NCBI GenBank assembly: GCA_017473865.1 | Contig: JAFUJB010000010.1 | Location: 1 to 50,233 of the forward strand | DNA: 50,233 nt | Source of the DNA: Clostridia bacterium | GTDB lineage: Bacteria; Bacillota; Clostridia; Oscillospirales; CAG-272 | Direction: 5' to 3' | Shown: piece after piece, positions 40,345-49,237 of the stretch | Position numbering within the stretch: the first letter of the stretch is position 1 | Layout: each line of letters starts with the position of its first letter | Notes under the pieces: generated by a model | The model's database searches: none | Told to the model about the DNA's origin: nothing | What the model saw: only the letters and a program-made list of their open reading frames with translations | Translations under genes and position numbers: made by a program

Positions 40345-41640
40345 ATGTTACACAAAAACCTAGGAATAAACGAAAACAATCACCTCACTATATGCGGATA
40401 CGACACCGTCGAGCTTGCAAAAGAATACGGTACGCCGTCCTACGTTATGGACGAGGATATGATAAGAGAAAACTGCCGAATATACAAAAATGCGCTTGAA
40501 AAGCATTTCGGCAAAGGCAGTATGCCTCTTTACGCAAGCAAGGCGTTTTCCTGCAAAAAAATATACGAGATTGCAAAAGAAGAAGGCATCGGCTGTGACG
40601 TTGTATCGGGCGGTGAGCTTTATACAGTATACAAATCCGGTTTCCCGATGGAAAAAGTATATTTCCACGGAAACAACAAGACTGATGCCGATATAGCCCT
40701 CGGACTTGACTGTAAAATCGGTTTTTTTGTTGTTGATAATTTTGAGGAGCTTGAAGAAATCAACAGGCAAGCAATGCAGAGAAACGTAAAGCAAAATATC
40801 CTTCTTCGCATTACCCCCGGAATCGACCCACACACTCACAAGGCAGTCGTTACGGGCAGCGTTGATTCGAAATTCGGCTCTGCCATTGAAACCAATCAGG
40901 CAATGGCTATCGTAAAAGAAGCTCTTACAAAAGCAAATATCGAGCTTTGCGGACTCCACTGCCATATCGGCTCGCAGATATTCGAGTGCGAACCTTTTAC
41001 GGACGCGGCAGATATTATGATACGCTTTTTGAAGCAAATTAAGGACGAAACGGGTAAAGAGCTCAAGATACTCAATCTCGGCGGCGGTATGGGCGTACGC
41101 TATACCGAAGACGATCCTTATATAAGCTACGAAGAAAATATCGGCAAGATTGCAAATAAAATTAAAGACTACGCTGAAAAACACAACGTCAACCTGCCCA
41201 TAATACTTATGGAGCCCGGACGCTCTCTCGTTGCGGCTGCAGGGCTTACACTCTATACTGTCGGAAGCGTAAAAGAGATCCCGGGTTTTAAAAACTACGT
41301 ATCCATCGACGGCGGCATGCCCGATAATCCGAGATACGCTCTCTATCAGTCGGTATATACAAGCGTTGTCGCAAACAAGGCAAACAGCCCCGCAGACTAC
41401 ACCTGCACAATCGCAGGCAGATGTTGCGAAAGCGGAGACCTTATTGCCGAAAACACCAAAATCACACGCCCCGAAAGAAACGACATACTCGCCGTTCTTG
41501 TTACGGGCGCATACAACTATTCTATGTCGTCGCACTACAACAGACTCCCAAAACCGCCCGTTATTATGGTTTCGAAAGATAAGAAATATATAGCGGTAAA
41601 AAGGGAGAGCTACGACGACCTTATGAGGAATGATCTATGA
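40345..41640 (+). CDS. lysA: Diaminopimelate decarboxylase
   Basis: 431 residues, fold-III PLP enzyme. The PLP Lys is in YASKAFSCK near 64-72; HCHIGSQI near 203, the phosphate loop GGGMGVRY near 244, and the substrate Cys in CESGDL near 355 are all present. It makes L-lysine from meso-DAP. CGGAG precedes the start. Only 31 bases separate it from engB and no lysine riboswitch or T-box is present, so it is expressed with lon-engB. Confidence 0.95.
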   Translation: MLHKNLGINENNHLTICGYDTVELAKEYGTPSYVMDEDMIRENCRIYKNALEKHFGKGSMPLYASKAFSCKKIYEIAKEEGIGCDVVSGGELYTVYKSGFPMEKVYFHGNNKTDADIALGLDCKIGFFVVDNFEELEEINRQAMQRNVKQNILLRITPGIDPHTHKAVVTGSVDSKFGSAIETNQAMAIVKEALTKANIELCGLHCHIGSQIFECEPFTDAADIMIRFLKQIKDETGKELKILNLGGGMGVRYTEDDPYISYEENIGKIANKIKDYAEKHNVNLPIILMEPGRSLVAAAGLTLYTVGSVKEIPGFKNYVSIDGGMPDNPRYALYQSVYTSVVANKANSPADYTCTIAGRCCESGDLIAENTKITRPERNDILAVLVTGAYNYSMSSHYNRLPKPPVIMVSKDKKYIAVKRESYDDLMRNDL

Positions 41641-42332
41641 TAAGCAGCTTGCTCTCGGGAAATTTTAACTATATTGAGTTTTTGCTCAGAATCCCCATCG
41701 TTCTTATCGCCCTTTCGGTACACGAATGTGCTCACGGCTACGCGGCATACAAAATGGGAGACCCCACCGCCAAAGCCTTTGGCAGACTTACGCTTAATCC
41801 CATTAAGCACCTTGACCTTTTCGGTACTATTTCAATGTTTTTGTTCGGTTTTGGCTGGGCAAAGCCCGTACCCGTTAATGCAAGAAGGTTTGATAACCCC
41901 AAAAAAGGTATGGCTGTAACCGCACTTGCGGGACCTCTGTCAAACGTACTCCTTTCTTTGCTCGGCATTATACTCTGTGCAATCGTCGCTGTTATAAACG
42001 CTAATTTCCCGAAGCTTTTTTCGCAGTCTGAATTTATGAGCAACTTCTATTTTATTCTGACTACGTTTCTTTATATGTTTCATATAATGAACCTCAGCCT
42101 TGCGGTGTTTAACCTTATTCCCATCCCGCCGCTCGACGGTTCAAGACTTGCTCTCGTGTTCTTGCCCGATAAGCTGTATTTCAGCTTTATGAAATATGAG
42201 CATATCATTCAAATGATTCTTATGATTGCTCTTTTCACGGGACTTCTTGACGGTCCACTCAGCACTGTTATTATGTTTCTTTCAAACAGAATGACTGATG
42301 TAATATTTTATATCGCAGGATTTTTTATATGA
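41637..42332 (+). CDS. Site-2 protease family (M50) membrane metalloprotease
   Basis: 231 residues, about five or six membrane helices. The zinc motif HECAH (HExxH) is near 28-32 in the first helix and the second ligand lies in NLIPIPPLDGSR near 162-173. The short form without PDZ domain is typical of the YwhC-like group found before scpA in clostridia. Overlaps lysA and scpA by four bases on either side. Substrate unknown. Confidence 0.9.
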   Translation: MISSLLSGNFNYIEFLLRIPIVLIALSVHECAHGYAAYKMGDPTAKAFGRLTLNPIKHLDLFGTISMFLFGFGWAKPVPVNARRFDNPKKGMAVTALAGPLSNVLLSLLGIILCAIVAVINANFPKLFSQSEFMSNFYFILTTFLYMFHIMNLSLAVFNLIPIPPLDGSRLALVFLPDKLYFSFMKYEHIIQMILMIALFTGLLDGPLSTVIMFLSNRMTDVIFYIAGFFI

Positions 42333-43087
42333 CAAACACAAAACCTAATTATAAGCTTGAGATCTTTGAGGGCCCGCTTGACCTTCTGCTCTCGCTTATC
42401 ACAAAAAACAAGATCGATATATGCGACATTCCTATAGCCCTTATCCTCGATCAGTATATGGAATATTTATCGTTAATGGAAAAAATGGATATGGACATTG
42501 CGGGCGAATTTATTGCGATGGCATCAGAGCTTATGCTCATTAAGAGCCGTATGCTCTTCCCCAAACAAGACGAGGAAGACGAAGAAGACCCGCGCGCCGC
42601 TCTTGCCGCCGCCCTTCTGGAATATAAAAAAGCAAAAGAAGCGGCAATCCTGCTTAATGATATGTTCGCTGAATATTCGGGCAGATTTGCGAAAGAAAGC
42701 GATACGTTTCCTGCTAAAAACGATGAGCCTCCGGAGGATATGGATTCCGAGCTGTTGCAAAAAGCCTTCGTCAGACTTATAAACAGAAGCAAGTTATATT
42801 CAGCTCCCCCCGAAAAAGTGTTTGCTCCCCTGCTCCGCGGCCGTATGGTATCGGTATCCGAGAAAATACTCAGCATTCTTAAAAGACTTCGCAGAATGGA
42901 ACGCGACAGCTTTGACAACCTTATTCTTCTTTGTGAAAACCGTTCTGAGCTTGTTGCGTCCTTTATGGCTATTCTTGAGCTTGCAAAGGCACGAAGAATT
43001 GAGCTTGAAGAAAAAGAAGACGGCTCGCTTGATATTGTTTTGAATACACATTCCAACCGAAAAGGAAGACTCGAAAATGCAGAATGA
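42329..43087 (+). CDS. scpA: Segregation and condensation protein A
   Basis: 252 residues. The N-terminus YKLEIFEGPLDLLLSLI binds the SMC neck, a central acidic region (EDEEDPRAAL) follows, and a C-terminal winged helix (SFMAILELAKARRIEL) completes a normal ScpA kleisin. It bridges the SMC dimer with ScpB. Overlaps the M50 gene by four bases and scpB by eleven. Confidence 0.95.
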   Translation: MTNTKPNYKLEIFEGPLDLLLSLITKNKIDICDIPIALILDQYMEYLSLMEKMDMDIAGEFIAMASELMLIKSRMLFPKQDEEDEEDPRAALAAALLEYKKAKEAAILLNDMFAEYSGRFAKESDTFPAKNDEPPEDMDSELLQKAFVRLINRSKLYSAPPEKVFAPLLRGRMVSVSEKILSILKRLRRMERDSFDNLILLCENRSELVASFMAILELAKARRIELEEKEDGSLDIVLNTHSNRKGRLENAE

Positions 43088-43697
43088 AATCGATATAAAC
43101 AAGAAAATGGAAATAATTGAGGCTGTGCTGTTTGCCGCAGGACATCCCGTAAGCTACGACAAACTGGCGGATATACTTGAAATCACTCCGTCTGCGGCAA
43201 AAGAGCTTGTTGCAATGTATGAAGAAAAATACAACAATACAGATCTCCCCCGCGGTGTTCAGCTTATCCGATTTGACAAGGCGTGTCAGCTCTGTACCAA
43301 GAGTGAATACGAATCGTACGTAAAACTCGCTCTCGGCATTAAGCAAGGCAGAGGAAATCTTTCTAATTCCTCTCTTGAAGTACTTGCAATAATCGCATAT
43401 CACCAGCCGGTTACAAGAGCTTACATAGAACAAGTAAGAGGACTCGACAGCTCATATTCCATCGCAGTTCTTTCCGAGAAAAACCTTATCGAGAAAAAAG
43501 GCAGACTCGACGTCCCCGGCCGTCCCTCGCTTTACGGAACGACGCTCGACTTTTTACGTTGCTTCGGACTTACCTCTCTCGATCAGCTCCCATCCGTTGA
43601 AATGCTTACTTTTGACGTAGCTGATGAAGACAATTCTGAAAAGCCCGAAGGAGACATTCTCCCGCTTGAAGACGATAATAACAACGAAAACGATTAA
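43077..43697 (+). CDS. scpB: Segregation and condensation protein B
   Basis: 206 residues with two winged-helix domains (IEAVLFAAGHPVSYDKLADIL near 13-33; LEVLAIIAYHQPVTRAYIEQVRG near 100-122) and an acidic low-complexity tail (EDDNNNEND). It dimerises and binds ScpA. AAGGA lies ten bases before the start, inside scpA. Confidence 0.95.
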   Translation: MQNEIDINKKMEIIEAVLFAAGHPVSYDKLADILEITPSAAKELVAMYEEKYNNTDLPRGVQLIRFDKACQLCTKSEYESYVKLALGIKQGRGNLSNSSLEVLAIIAYHQPVTRAYIEQVRGLDSSYSIAVLSEKNLIEKKGRLDVPGRPSLYGTTLDFLRCFGLTSLDQLPSVEMLTFDVADEDNSEKPEGDILPLEDDNNNEND

Positions 43698-43727
43698 CAG
43701 ACAAAACTTAGACAGGAGGCGTATAAT

Positions 43728-44402
43728 ATGTGGTGGCTGCTTTTACTTATTCCTTTTGCCCTTATTATGCTCGTACTGTTTGTCAAGGTCAGACTTTGCC
43801 TTATCTACGAGGACGATCTTGATGTAAAAGTAAAAGTCTTGTTCTTCAATATTCCGCTCTATCCGCAAAAGCAGAAAAAAATTAAGCCGTCCGACTATTC
43901 TTTAAATAAACTGCAGAAAAAACAAGCCAAGCTGGACAAAAAAAGCAAAAAACAACCGAAAAAACAAACCGCGTCTCAGCCGAAAGAAAAAGACACGGCA
44001 ACCAAGATCAAAGACGGTATCGGACTTATACGAATTATCCTCGACAACGTAATGTCGCCGTTCGGCAGGTATTTAAAAATCGAGATCATAAAAATATATG
44101 TAAAAATAGCTTCGGAAGATGCAGCAAAAACAGCTTTTATATACGGCCTTGCCTCACAGGGCATCGCCTATATAATCGAACTTCTCTCGAACGTAACAAA
44201 CGTTGACGTAAAAAAGAAAAACAGCATCAGAATAATCCCCGATTTTCTTGATACGACATCTGAAGCAAGAATTAATATTACTCTGGGACTTCGAGGCTGG
44301 CACGCGTTTGTTCTTGCAGTAAAATTCTTTATGGGTTATATAAAATCAAAAAACAATACAAATGATAATATAAATTCTCTTAAAACTCAGGAGGAAAAAT
44401 AA
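43728..44402 (+). CDS. DUF2953-family membrane-anchored protein
   Basis: 224 residues. One N-terminal membrane helix (about 1-22) is followed by a Lys-rich stretch (residues 45-90, many KKQ repeats) and a conserved C-terminal domain. It matches DUF2953 (YtfI-like) proteins that in Bacillus and clostridia precede ytfJ/gerW and are sporulation-linked. AGGAGG precedes the start; the next gene follows by one base. Confidence 0.8.
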   Translation: MWWLLLLIPFALIMLVLFVKVRLCLIYEDDLDVKVKVLFFNIPLYPQKQKKIKPSDYSLNKLQKKQAKLDKKSKKQPKKQTASQPKEKDTATKIKDGIGLIRIILDNVMSPFGRYLKIEIIKIYVKIASEDAAKTAFIYGLASQGIAYIIELLSNVTNVDVKKKNSIRIIPDFLDTTSEARINITLGLRGWHAFVLAVKFFMGYIKSKNNTNDNINSLKTQEEK

Positions 44403-44403
44403 T

Positions 44404-44820
44404 ATGGATAACAAGCACAACGACATTATCAAAACTACCCTTGACAGCATCAAAGGTATCGTTGAATCAAACACAGTAATCGGCGAACCCGTAAACACTC
44501 CCGGCGGAATAACCATTATCCCCGTATCAAAAGTATCTCTCGGCTTTGCTTCGGGCGGACTTGACTATGCATCGAAAAAAGAAGAGACTGCAAAAAATAA
44601 CAATTTTGGCGGCGGCTCAGGCACGGGTGTATCCGTTGTTCCTATGGCGTTTCTTGTTGTTAAGCCCGATGGAACGGTCGAGCTTCTCAATATGTCTGTT
44701 CCGGACACAACGACAAACCAGATAGCAACAGTCGGCAACCTCATCGAAAAAACTCCCGACGTTATTGAAAAAATTAAAAATATTTTCGTAAAAGAAAAGA
44801 AAGAAGAAAAAGGCGAATAA
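44404..44820 (+). CDS. gerW: GerW/YtfJ-family sporulation protein
   Basis: 138 residues. The signature region VIGEPVNTPGGITIIPVSKVSLGFASGG is at about 25-52, followed by a Gly-rich segment (FGGGSGTG) and VVPMAFLVVKPDG. GerW (YtfJ) is needed for spore germination in Bacillus. The end of the gene is Lys/Glu-rich. An AGGAGG site precedes the start. It closes the lon-to-gerW run. Confidence 0.92.
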   Translation: MDNKHNDIIKTTLDSIKGIVESNTVIGEPVNTPGGITIIPVSKVSLGFASGGLDYASKKEETAKNNNFGGGSGTGVSVVPMAFLVVKPDGTVELLNMSVPDTTTNQIATVGNLIEKTPDVIEKIKNIFVKEKKEEKGE

Positions 44821-44861
44821 TTCATTGTCTTACATTTAATAACAATCCCTGTTTCTGCATA

Positions 44862-44926
44862 TAAAACACTCTGATTTCAAATAAATATAGTAAAAACATT
44901 TATTTATTTCGGAGTGTTATTTTATG
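44862..44926 (+). promoter_or_regulatory. Hairpin that could hide the dacF-like ribosome site
   Basis: AACACTC near 44865 can pair with GAGTGTT at 44912-44918, and AAATAAAT with ATTTATTT further in. The 3' arm holds the GGAG ribosome site and reaches the start codon. A GCATA just upstream (44857) could belong to a forespore promoter, but no convincing -10 was found. Confidence 0.45.
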
Positions 44927-46021
44927 AAGAAAATTATATCCGTACTGACTGTAATTTTATTGCTTTCGCAAATTTTTACCGTAAACTGTCTGGCACTTGA
45001 CGTATCCGCGCACAGCGCATACGTAATTGACGGAGAAGAAGGTATAGCAGTCTACGAAAAAAATGCAAACGAAAAAATGGGTATGGCAAGTACGACGAAA
45101 ATCATGACCTGCCTCGTTGCAATTGAAAACTGCCCTCTGGAAAAAAAGGTAGCCGTTTCCGACAAGGCAATAGGTGTTGAAGGCTCGTCGATATACCTGC
45201 AAAAAGGTGAAATGCTTACGATGAAGCACCTGCTCTATGCTTTAATGCTTCAGAGCGCAAATGACGCGGCAACCGCGATCGCCTGCGAAATAAGCGGCAG
45301 TACCGAAGGTTTTGCAGAACTGATGAATAAAAAAGCACAAGAGCTTGGTCTGAAAAATACCCACTTTACAAATCCGCACGGTCTGTACGACGAAAACCAC
45401 TATACAACCGCCCGCGATCTTGCGCTGATTACAAAACACGCGCTGGATAACCCTACCTTTCGCGAGATCGTTTCAACAAAGAAAACAGTAATCCCGCTAA
45501 ATAACGACGAAGGCGCCCGTGCACTTGTTAACCACAACAAGCTTCTTCGTATTTATGACGGGGCAATAGGTGTAAAAACAGGTTTTACCAAGAAAACGGG
45601 TCGCTGTCTTGTTTCCGCCGCGCAAAAAGACGATACGACTATAATTGCAGTTACTCTCAATGCACCTGACGACTGGAACGACCACAAGTCTATGCTTGAT
45701 ATGGGCTTTGATAAAATACAAACGGTCAGCCTCGCGTGTGAAGGTCAGTATAACTGCAAAGTGTCGGTCGTAGGCGGTCAGTCCGACTACGTAACGCTAA
45801 CCAATACCGAGGGACTGAAATACACCTACCTGAAAGAAAACGCAAATATTACAAGCGAGATTATTCACGACAGATTTATTTTTGCGCCGGTAAAACAGGG
45901 CGAAGTTATCGGGTACGTGGTTTTTTATAACAACGGAGAAGAAATCGGAAGAATAAAACTTACGGCGCAAAACAGCGTAGAAAAACCGGTTTCAAAAAAG
46001 AAACTATTCGGCATATTTTAG
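44924..46021 (+). CDS. D-alanyl-D-alanine carboxypeptidase (DacF-like, S11)
   Basis: 365 residues. A signal peptide (about 1-25) precedes the penicillin-binding domain: STTK near 57-60 (nucleophile Ser), SAN near 110-112, and KTG near 218-220. A C-terminal beta domain (about 270-350) follows, ending in a basic tail KKKLFGIF rather than a long amphipathic helix. Location next to gerW and rluB and the spore context suggest the DacF type that trims peptidoglycan during sporulation. Followed 14 bases later by the pseudouridine synthase gene. Confidence 0.9.
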   Translation: MKKIISVLTVILLLSQIFTVNCLALDVSAHSAYVIDGEEGIAVYEKNANEKMGMASTTKIMTCLVAIENCPLEKKVAVSDKAIGVEGSSIYLQKGEMLTMKHLLYALMLQSANDAATAIACEISGSTEGFAELMNKKAQELGLKNTHFTNPHGLYDENHYTTARDLALITKHALDNPTFREIVSTKKTVIPLNNDEGARALVNHNKLLRIYDGAIGVKTGFTKKTGRCLVSAAQKDDTTIIAVTLNAPDDWNDHKSMLDMGFDKIQTVSLACEGQYNCKVSVVGGQSDYVTLTNTEGLKYTYLKENANITSEIIHDRFIFAPVKQGEVIGYVVFYNNGEEIGRIKLTAQNSVEKPVSKKKLFGIF

Positions 46022-46035
46022 GAGCTATATTATAT

Positions 46036-46755
46036 ATGGAAGAAATACGACTTCAAAAGTATATTTCAACAATAGGCGTTATGAGCCGCAGAGCCGCTGA
46101 AAAAGAGATTGAAGCAGGCAGAATAAGAGTAAACGGCGAAGTAGCAGACCTTGGACAAAAGATTATCCCCGGCAAAGACCGGGTTACATACAAGGGCAAG
46201 CTTCTTGAGCAAAAGAAAAACGATCGCAAGGTTTATATTATGCTCAATAAGCCAAAAGGATACGTTACTACTCTTTCTGACGACAAAGAAAGAAAATGTG
46301 TGGCTCAGCTTGTTGAAGACGTAAACACACGAGTCTATCCCGTCGGCAGACTTGATATGTATTCGGAAGGACTGCTTCTTTTTACAAATGACGGCGAGCT
46401 TGCAAACAAGCTTACACACCCTAAGCACCATATCCCGAAGATATATCACGTAAAGCTCAAAGGCGAAATTACGCCTGAACAGCTTAAGGCGCTCAGTAAG
46501 CCTATGGTTATCGACGACTATGAAATACAACCCGTAAAGTGCGAAATAATCACGAGAAGGGATAATTTTACGGTCATCCGCATGGAGCTTTACGAGGGCA
46601 GAAACAGACAAATACGAAAAATGTGCGAGCAGACCGAGCTTGAAATTATCAAACTGCAACGCGTAGCGATCGGTAACATTAAACTTGGTGATCTTGCTCC
46701 GGGTAAATGGCGCCACCTTACAAAAACACAGGTCGATTACTTAATGAAAAGTTAA
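46036..46755 (+). CDS. Pseudouridine synthase RsuA/RluB/E/F family
   Basis: 239 residues. An N-terminal S4 RNA-binding domain (RLQKYISTIGVMSRRAAEKEIEAGRIRVNG, about 5-34) is followed by the catalytic domain with the Asp motif GRLDMYSEGLLL near 108. It modifies uridine in rRNA; the neighbourhood (scpAB, dacF) is that of Bacillus rluB, so 23S rRNA is the likely target, although RsuA-type activity cannot be excluded. Confidence 0.93.
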   Translation: MEEIRLQKYISTIGVMSRRAAEKEIEAGRIRVNGEVADLGQKIIPGKDRVTYKGKLLEQKKNDRKVYIMLNKPKGYVTTLSDDKERKCVAQLVEDVNTRVYPVGRLDMYSEGLLLFTNDGELANKLTHPKHHIPKIYHVKLKGEITPEQLKALSKPMVIDDYEIQPVKCEIITRRDNFTVIRMELYEGRNRQIRKMCEQTELEIIKLQRVAIGNIKLGDLAPGKWRHLTKTQVDYLMKS

Positions 46756-46788
46756 TGTGGATATATGGGCTCCTCCCATATATCCACA
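46756..46788 (+). terminator. Long perfect hairpin after the pseudouridine synthase gene
   Basis: A 14-bp perfect stem (TGTGGATATATGGG / CCCATATATCCACA) with a 5-base loop begins directly after the stop codon. There is no T-run, so its action as a simple terminator is unsure. Confidence 0.65.
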
Positions 46789-46819
46789 TACTATTTCCCA
46801 CCCTTTATTTGTGTATTTA

Positions 46820-46926
46820 GGTAAACTTTGGTAAAATTTGGTAAATATAACCTATTATCGACAATTTTTTTTAGTAAGTATTTCGTCAAAAATAGTATTG
46901 CAATAATTGGTAAAATATGGTAATAT
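46820..46926 (+). promoter_or_regulatory. GGTAAA direct repeats upstream of spo0A
   Basis: GGTAAA occurs at 46820, 46830 and 46840, exactly ten bases apart, and again as GGTAAA/GGTAAT at 46909 and 46919. The last two lie in the promoter spacer and -10 region. Helical phasing suggests a protein binding one DNA face. An ATCGACAA sequence (46857), close to an inverted 0A box, lies between the groups. Confidence 0.65.
46898..46926 (+). promoter_or_regulatory. Predicted promoter of spo0A
   Basis: TTGCAA and TAATAT are 17 bases apart; the leader is about 37 bases and contains TTGGAG. Confidence 0.6.
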
Positions 46927-46968
46927 ATATGCATAGAAAAACGAAATAAGTTATTTGGAGTGTGCAAA

Positions 46969-47742
46969 ATGGATCAATCAATAAAAATTCTGATAGCTGA
47001 CGAAAACTACGATTTCCGGACAAGCTGTCGAGATAACCTGCAAAGACAGGGATTTATGCAGATAGACGTTGCATCAAACGGCGAGGATGCATTGGCAAAG
47101 ATCAGAACCAACCGCCCTGACGTAGTCATTATTGACTCTTGGATGTCAAAAATTGACTGTATAAAAATTATTAATACTGCAAATTCAATGGACAAGTGCC
47201 CGTCGTTTATTGTTGTATCTGCGGTAAATAACGAAAATATATTTTCGGAAGCTACTGAAGCAGGCGCAGAATACTGCCTCGTAAAACCGCTTGATTTCCC
47301 CACTCTGAAAGAGAGAATAATCCGTATTGCAAGAAAAAATATGAACAGCAAAACAAAAACATATTCGGGAAAAAGCGATATTGTTCAGGCGGATATGGAA
47401 ACTCAGATCACCAAAATTATACATCAGATAGGCGTACCGGCGCACATTAAAGGGTATCAATACTTAAGAACTGCCATTATGATGGCGATTGAGGACAACA
47501 ATATAATTAACTCGGTTACAAAAATTCTCTATCCTACGGTTGCACAGAAGTATTCGACCACATCCTCAAGAGTTGAACGCGCAATCAGACACGCTATTGA
47601 GGTTGCTTGGGACAGAGGCGACATTGACACTCTGAATTCTTATTTCGGATATACCATTCAGAATAACCGAGGCAAGCCCACAAACAGCGAATTTATCGCC
47701 ATGATCGCCGATAATTTGCGTTTGAAGAATAAATTCTCCTAA
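46969..47742 (+). CDS. spo0A: Spo0A, master regulator of sporulation
   Basis: 257 residues. The receiver domain has the acidic pair Asp11-Glu12, phospho-acceptor Asp56, and the Lys of CLVKPLD near 108. The usual M-P after the acceptor is M-S (DSWMSKID). The C-terminal DNA-binding domain (about 145-257) is almost identical to Bacillus Spo0A, including [29 protein letters not shown] and [13 protein letters not shown]. The start at 46969 follows GGAG by eight bases. spoIVB is elsewhere in the window rather than adjacent, unlike in Bacillus. Confidence 0.97.
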   Translation: MDQSIKILIADENYDFRTSCRDNLQRQGFMQIDVASNGEDALAKIRTNRPDVVIIDSWMSKIDCIKIINTANSMDKCPSFIVVSAVNNENIFSEATEAGAEYCLVKPLDFPTLKERIIRIARKNMNSKTKTYSGKSDIVQADMETQITKIIHQIGVPAHIKGYQYLRTAIMMAIEDNNIINSVTKILYPTVAQKYSTTSSRVERAIRHAIEVAWDRGDIDTLNSYFGYTIQNNRGKPTNSEFIAMIADNLRLKNKFS

Positions 47743-47746
47743 TCTA

Positions 47747-47893
47747 TCCCCATTTTATTAATTGTAATATGGGCTACGCTCATATTACAACTCATTCCCC
47801 ATTTTATTAATTGTAATACGGGCTGCGCCCATATTACAACTCATTCCCCATTTTACTCCCTTTTTAAACTGTGATACGGGCTAATTAACGTAC
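47747..47893. repeat. 49-bp tandem repeat with internal hairpin
   Basis: Units begin at 47747, 47796 and 47845. The first two are nearly identical, each starting TCCCCATTTTATTAATTG and containing the hairpin TGTAATATGGGC/GCTCATATTACA or its compensated form. The third is degraded. The hairpin belongs to the ATATGGGC core family. Confidence 0.85.
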
Positions 47894-47930
47894 CACAAAT
47901 CTATTTTCATTTAAAGCAACCTGCTTTAAA

Positions 47931-47967
47931 AAACAAAAAACCGTGCTCCCCTCACGGTTTTTTGTTT
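47931..47967. terminator. Bidirectional terminator between spo0A and the ytvI-like gene
   Basis: Stem AAACAAAAAACCGTG / CACGGTTTTTTGTTT with a 7-base loop and T-runs on both strands, between convergent genes. Confidence 0.92.
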
Positions 47968-48041
47968 TTTTCTCTCGCTTTTTTGAAAAAAAGTAGGCAA
48001 ATAATCTTACAACTATAGTTCACAAAAAACCAAACCATCTG

Positions 48042-49100
48042 TTATTTTGCTTTTTCAAAAATATTTTTGAAGGCAATTACAAATACAGGAAAGAAAATAA
48101 GCCCGAGAAAGCCGCACAGTTCAAGCCCGATGTACATGGAAAACAGTGTCGCCAACGGGTGAAGTCCAATACTTTTTCCTATTATTTTTGGTTCAAGTAC
48201 TTCTTTTACGACGCTTACCACCGCAAATATTATGAGCAAGCCGAACCCTTGATAATATGAACCTGCAAATATTTTTACAGCCGCCCACGGTATAAGCACA
48301 GTGCCTACGCCTATGACCGGTAATATGTCAACCAGCGCAATTATGAGCGCCACCGAAAAAGCGTACTCTGTCCTTAGTATTAAAAACCCGACGTATAACT
48401 GCAAAAAAGTGAGGGTCATCGTAAGCAGATATCCCTTTGCAATGTTAATTCCCGCCCTTTTCAGCTTTTCGCCTACACCCGAAAATCGTGTTTTTATTTT
48501 CTGGGGGGTGTTTAAAAGAATATATTTTTTTATATCGTCATAATCGGCAGAAAAATAATACGAAGCCATTATAAGAATGAGAGATACGAACAACAGATTT
48601 GGCAGCAGCGTAATTATTCCCCGCAGCATATTTGGTACGTTTTGAGTAAAACGGGCAATAATACTCTGGAAAATATCAGAAAACACCTTCTTCAGCTCAT
48701 CTTCACTTGCAAAAGACTGCAAAAAAGGAAACCTGTCCGACAGCTTGTTTATATATTTTATAATCCCGTTTATCCACGTTTCAGCGTGTTCCGTAATATA
48801 GACCACGATACCGCGCAGTTCAAAAATAAGCTTGTCAAACAGCAAAAACAGCACGAGCCCGAGGAATACGATAATAATAAGTACAAGTATTATGCTTATC
48901 AATTTTTGCGGTATTTTAGTGCGAACGTGCAGTGTTTTTGAAAGAGGTCTTATTATCAGCGATACGCCCCAGGCAATAATAAAGGGCAAAAACAGCTTCA
49001 AAAGGTATTTAAAAAACACAAAAAGTGCAATTCCGCCGACTATGAAGTAAAACGATATAACAAGTATTCTTTTGTAGCTCTCCTTCGGCAAATAGTCCAT
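48042..49100 (-). CDS. YtvI-like AI-2E-family membrane protein
   Basis: 352 residues with about eight membrane helices and the AI-2E/UPF0118 signature (ALIIALVDILPVIGVGTVLIPWA near 245-267; EPKIIGKSIGLHPLATLFSMYIGL near 302-325). It fits the sporulation integral membrane protein YtvI subgroup, consistent with a spore former. Transport substrate is unknown. GGGGGC precedes the start. Confidence 0.85.
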   Translation of the reverse strand: MDYLPKESYKRILVISFYFIVGGIALFVFFKYLLKLFLPFIIAWGVSLIIRPLSKTLHVRTKIPQKLISIILVLIIIVFLGLVLFLLFDKLIFELRGIVVYITEHAETWINGIIKYINKLSDRFPFLQSFASEDELKKVFSDIFQSIIARFTQNVPNMLRGIITLLPNLLFVSLILIMASYYFSADYDDIKKYILLNTPQKIKTRFSGVGEKLKRAGINIAKGYLLTMTLTFLQLYVGFLILRTEYAFSVALIIALVDILPVIGVGTVLIPWAAVKIFAGSYYQGFGLLIIFAVVSVVKEVLEPKIIGKSIGLHPLATLFSMYIGLELCGFLGLIFFPVFVIAFKNIFEKAK

Positions 49101-49237
49101 TTTTCACAAGCCCCCTTTTCATTATATTATATAGAAAAGAAAGGCTTTTCATTCAACTAAACAACAATGCTTTATAAACACCATAAAAAATGTTTTTACG
49201 GGGGTACCGCGGCACAGGGCAACATGAGTTTTTGCTA

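Noticed and set aside
40360-41535. A 391-codon open frame on the minus strand opposite lysA
   Set aside because: lysA is unmistakable with all catalytic motifs; the reverse frame has no recognisable domain or ribosome site.
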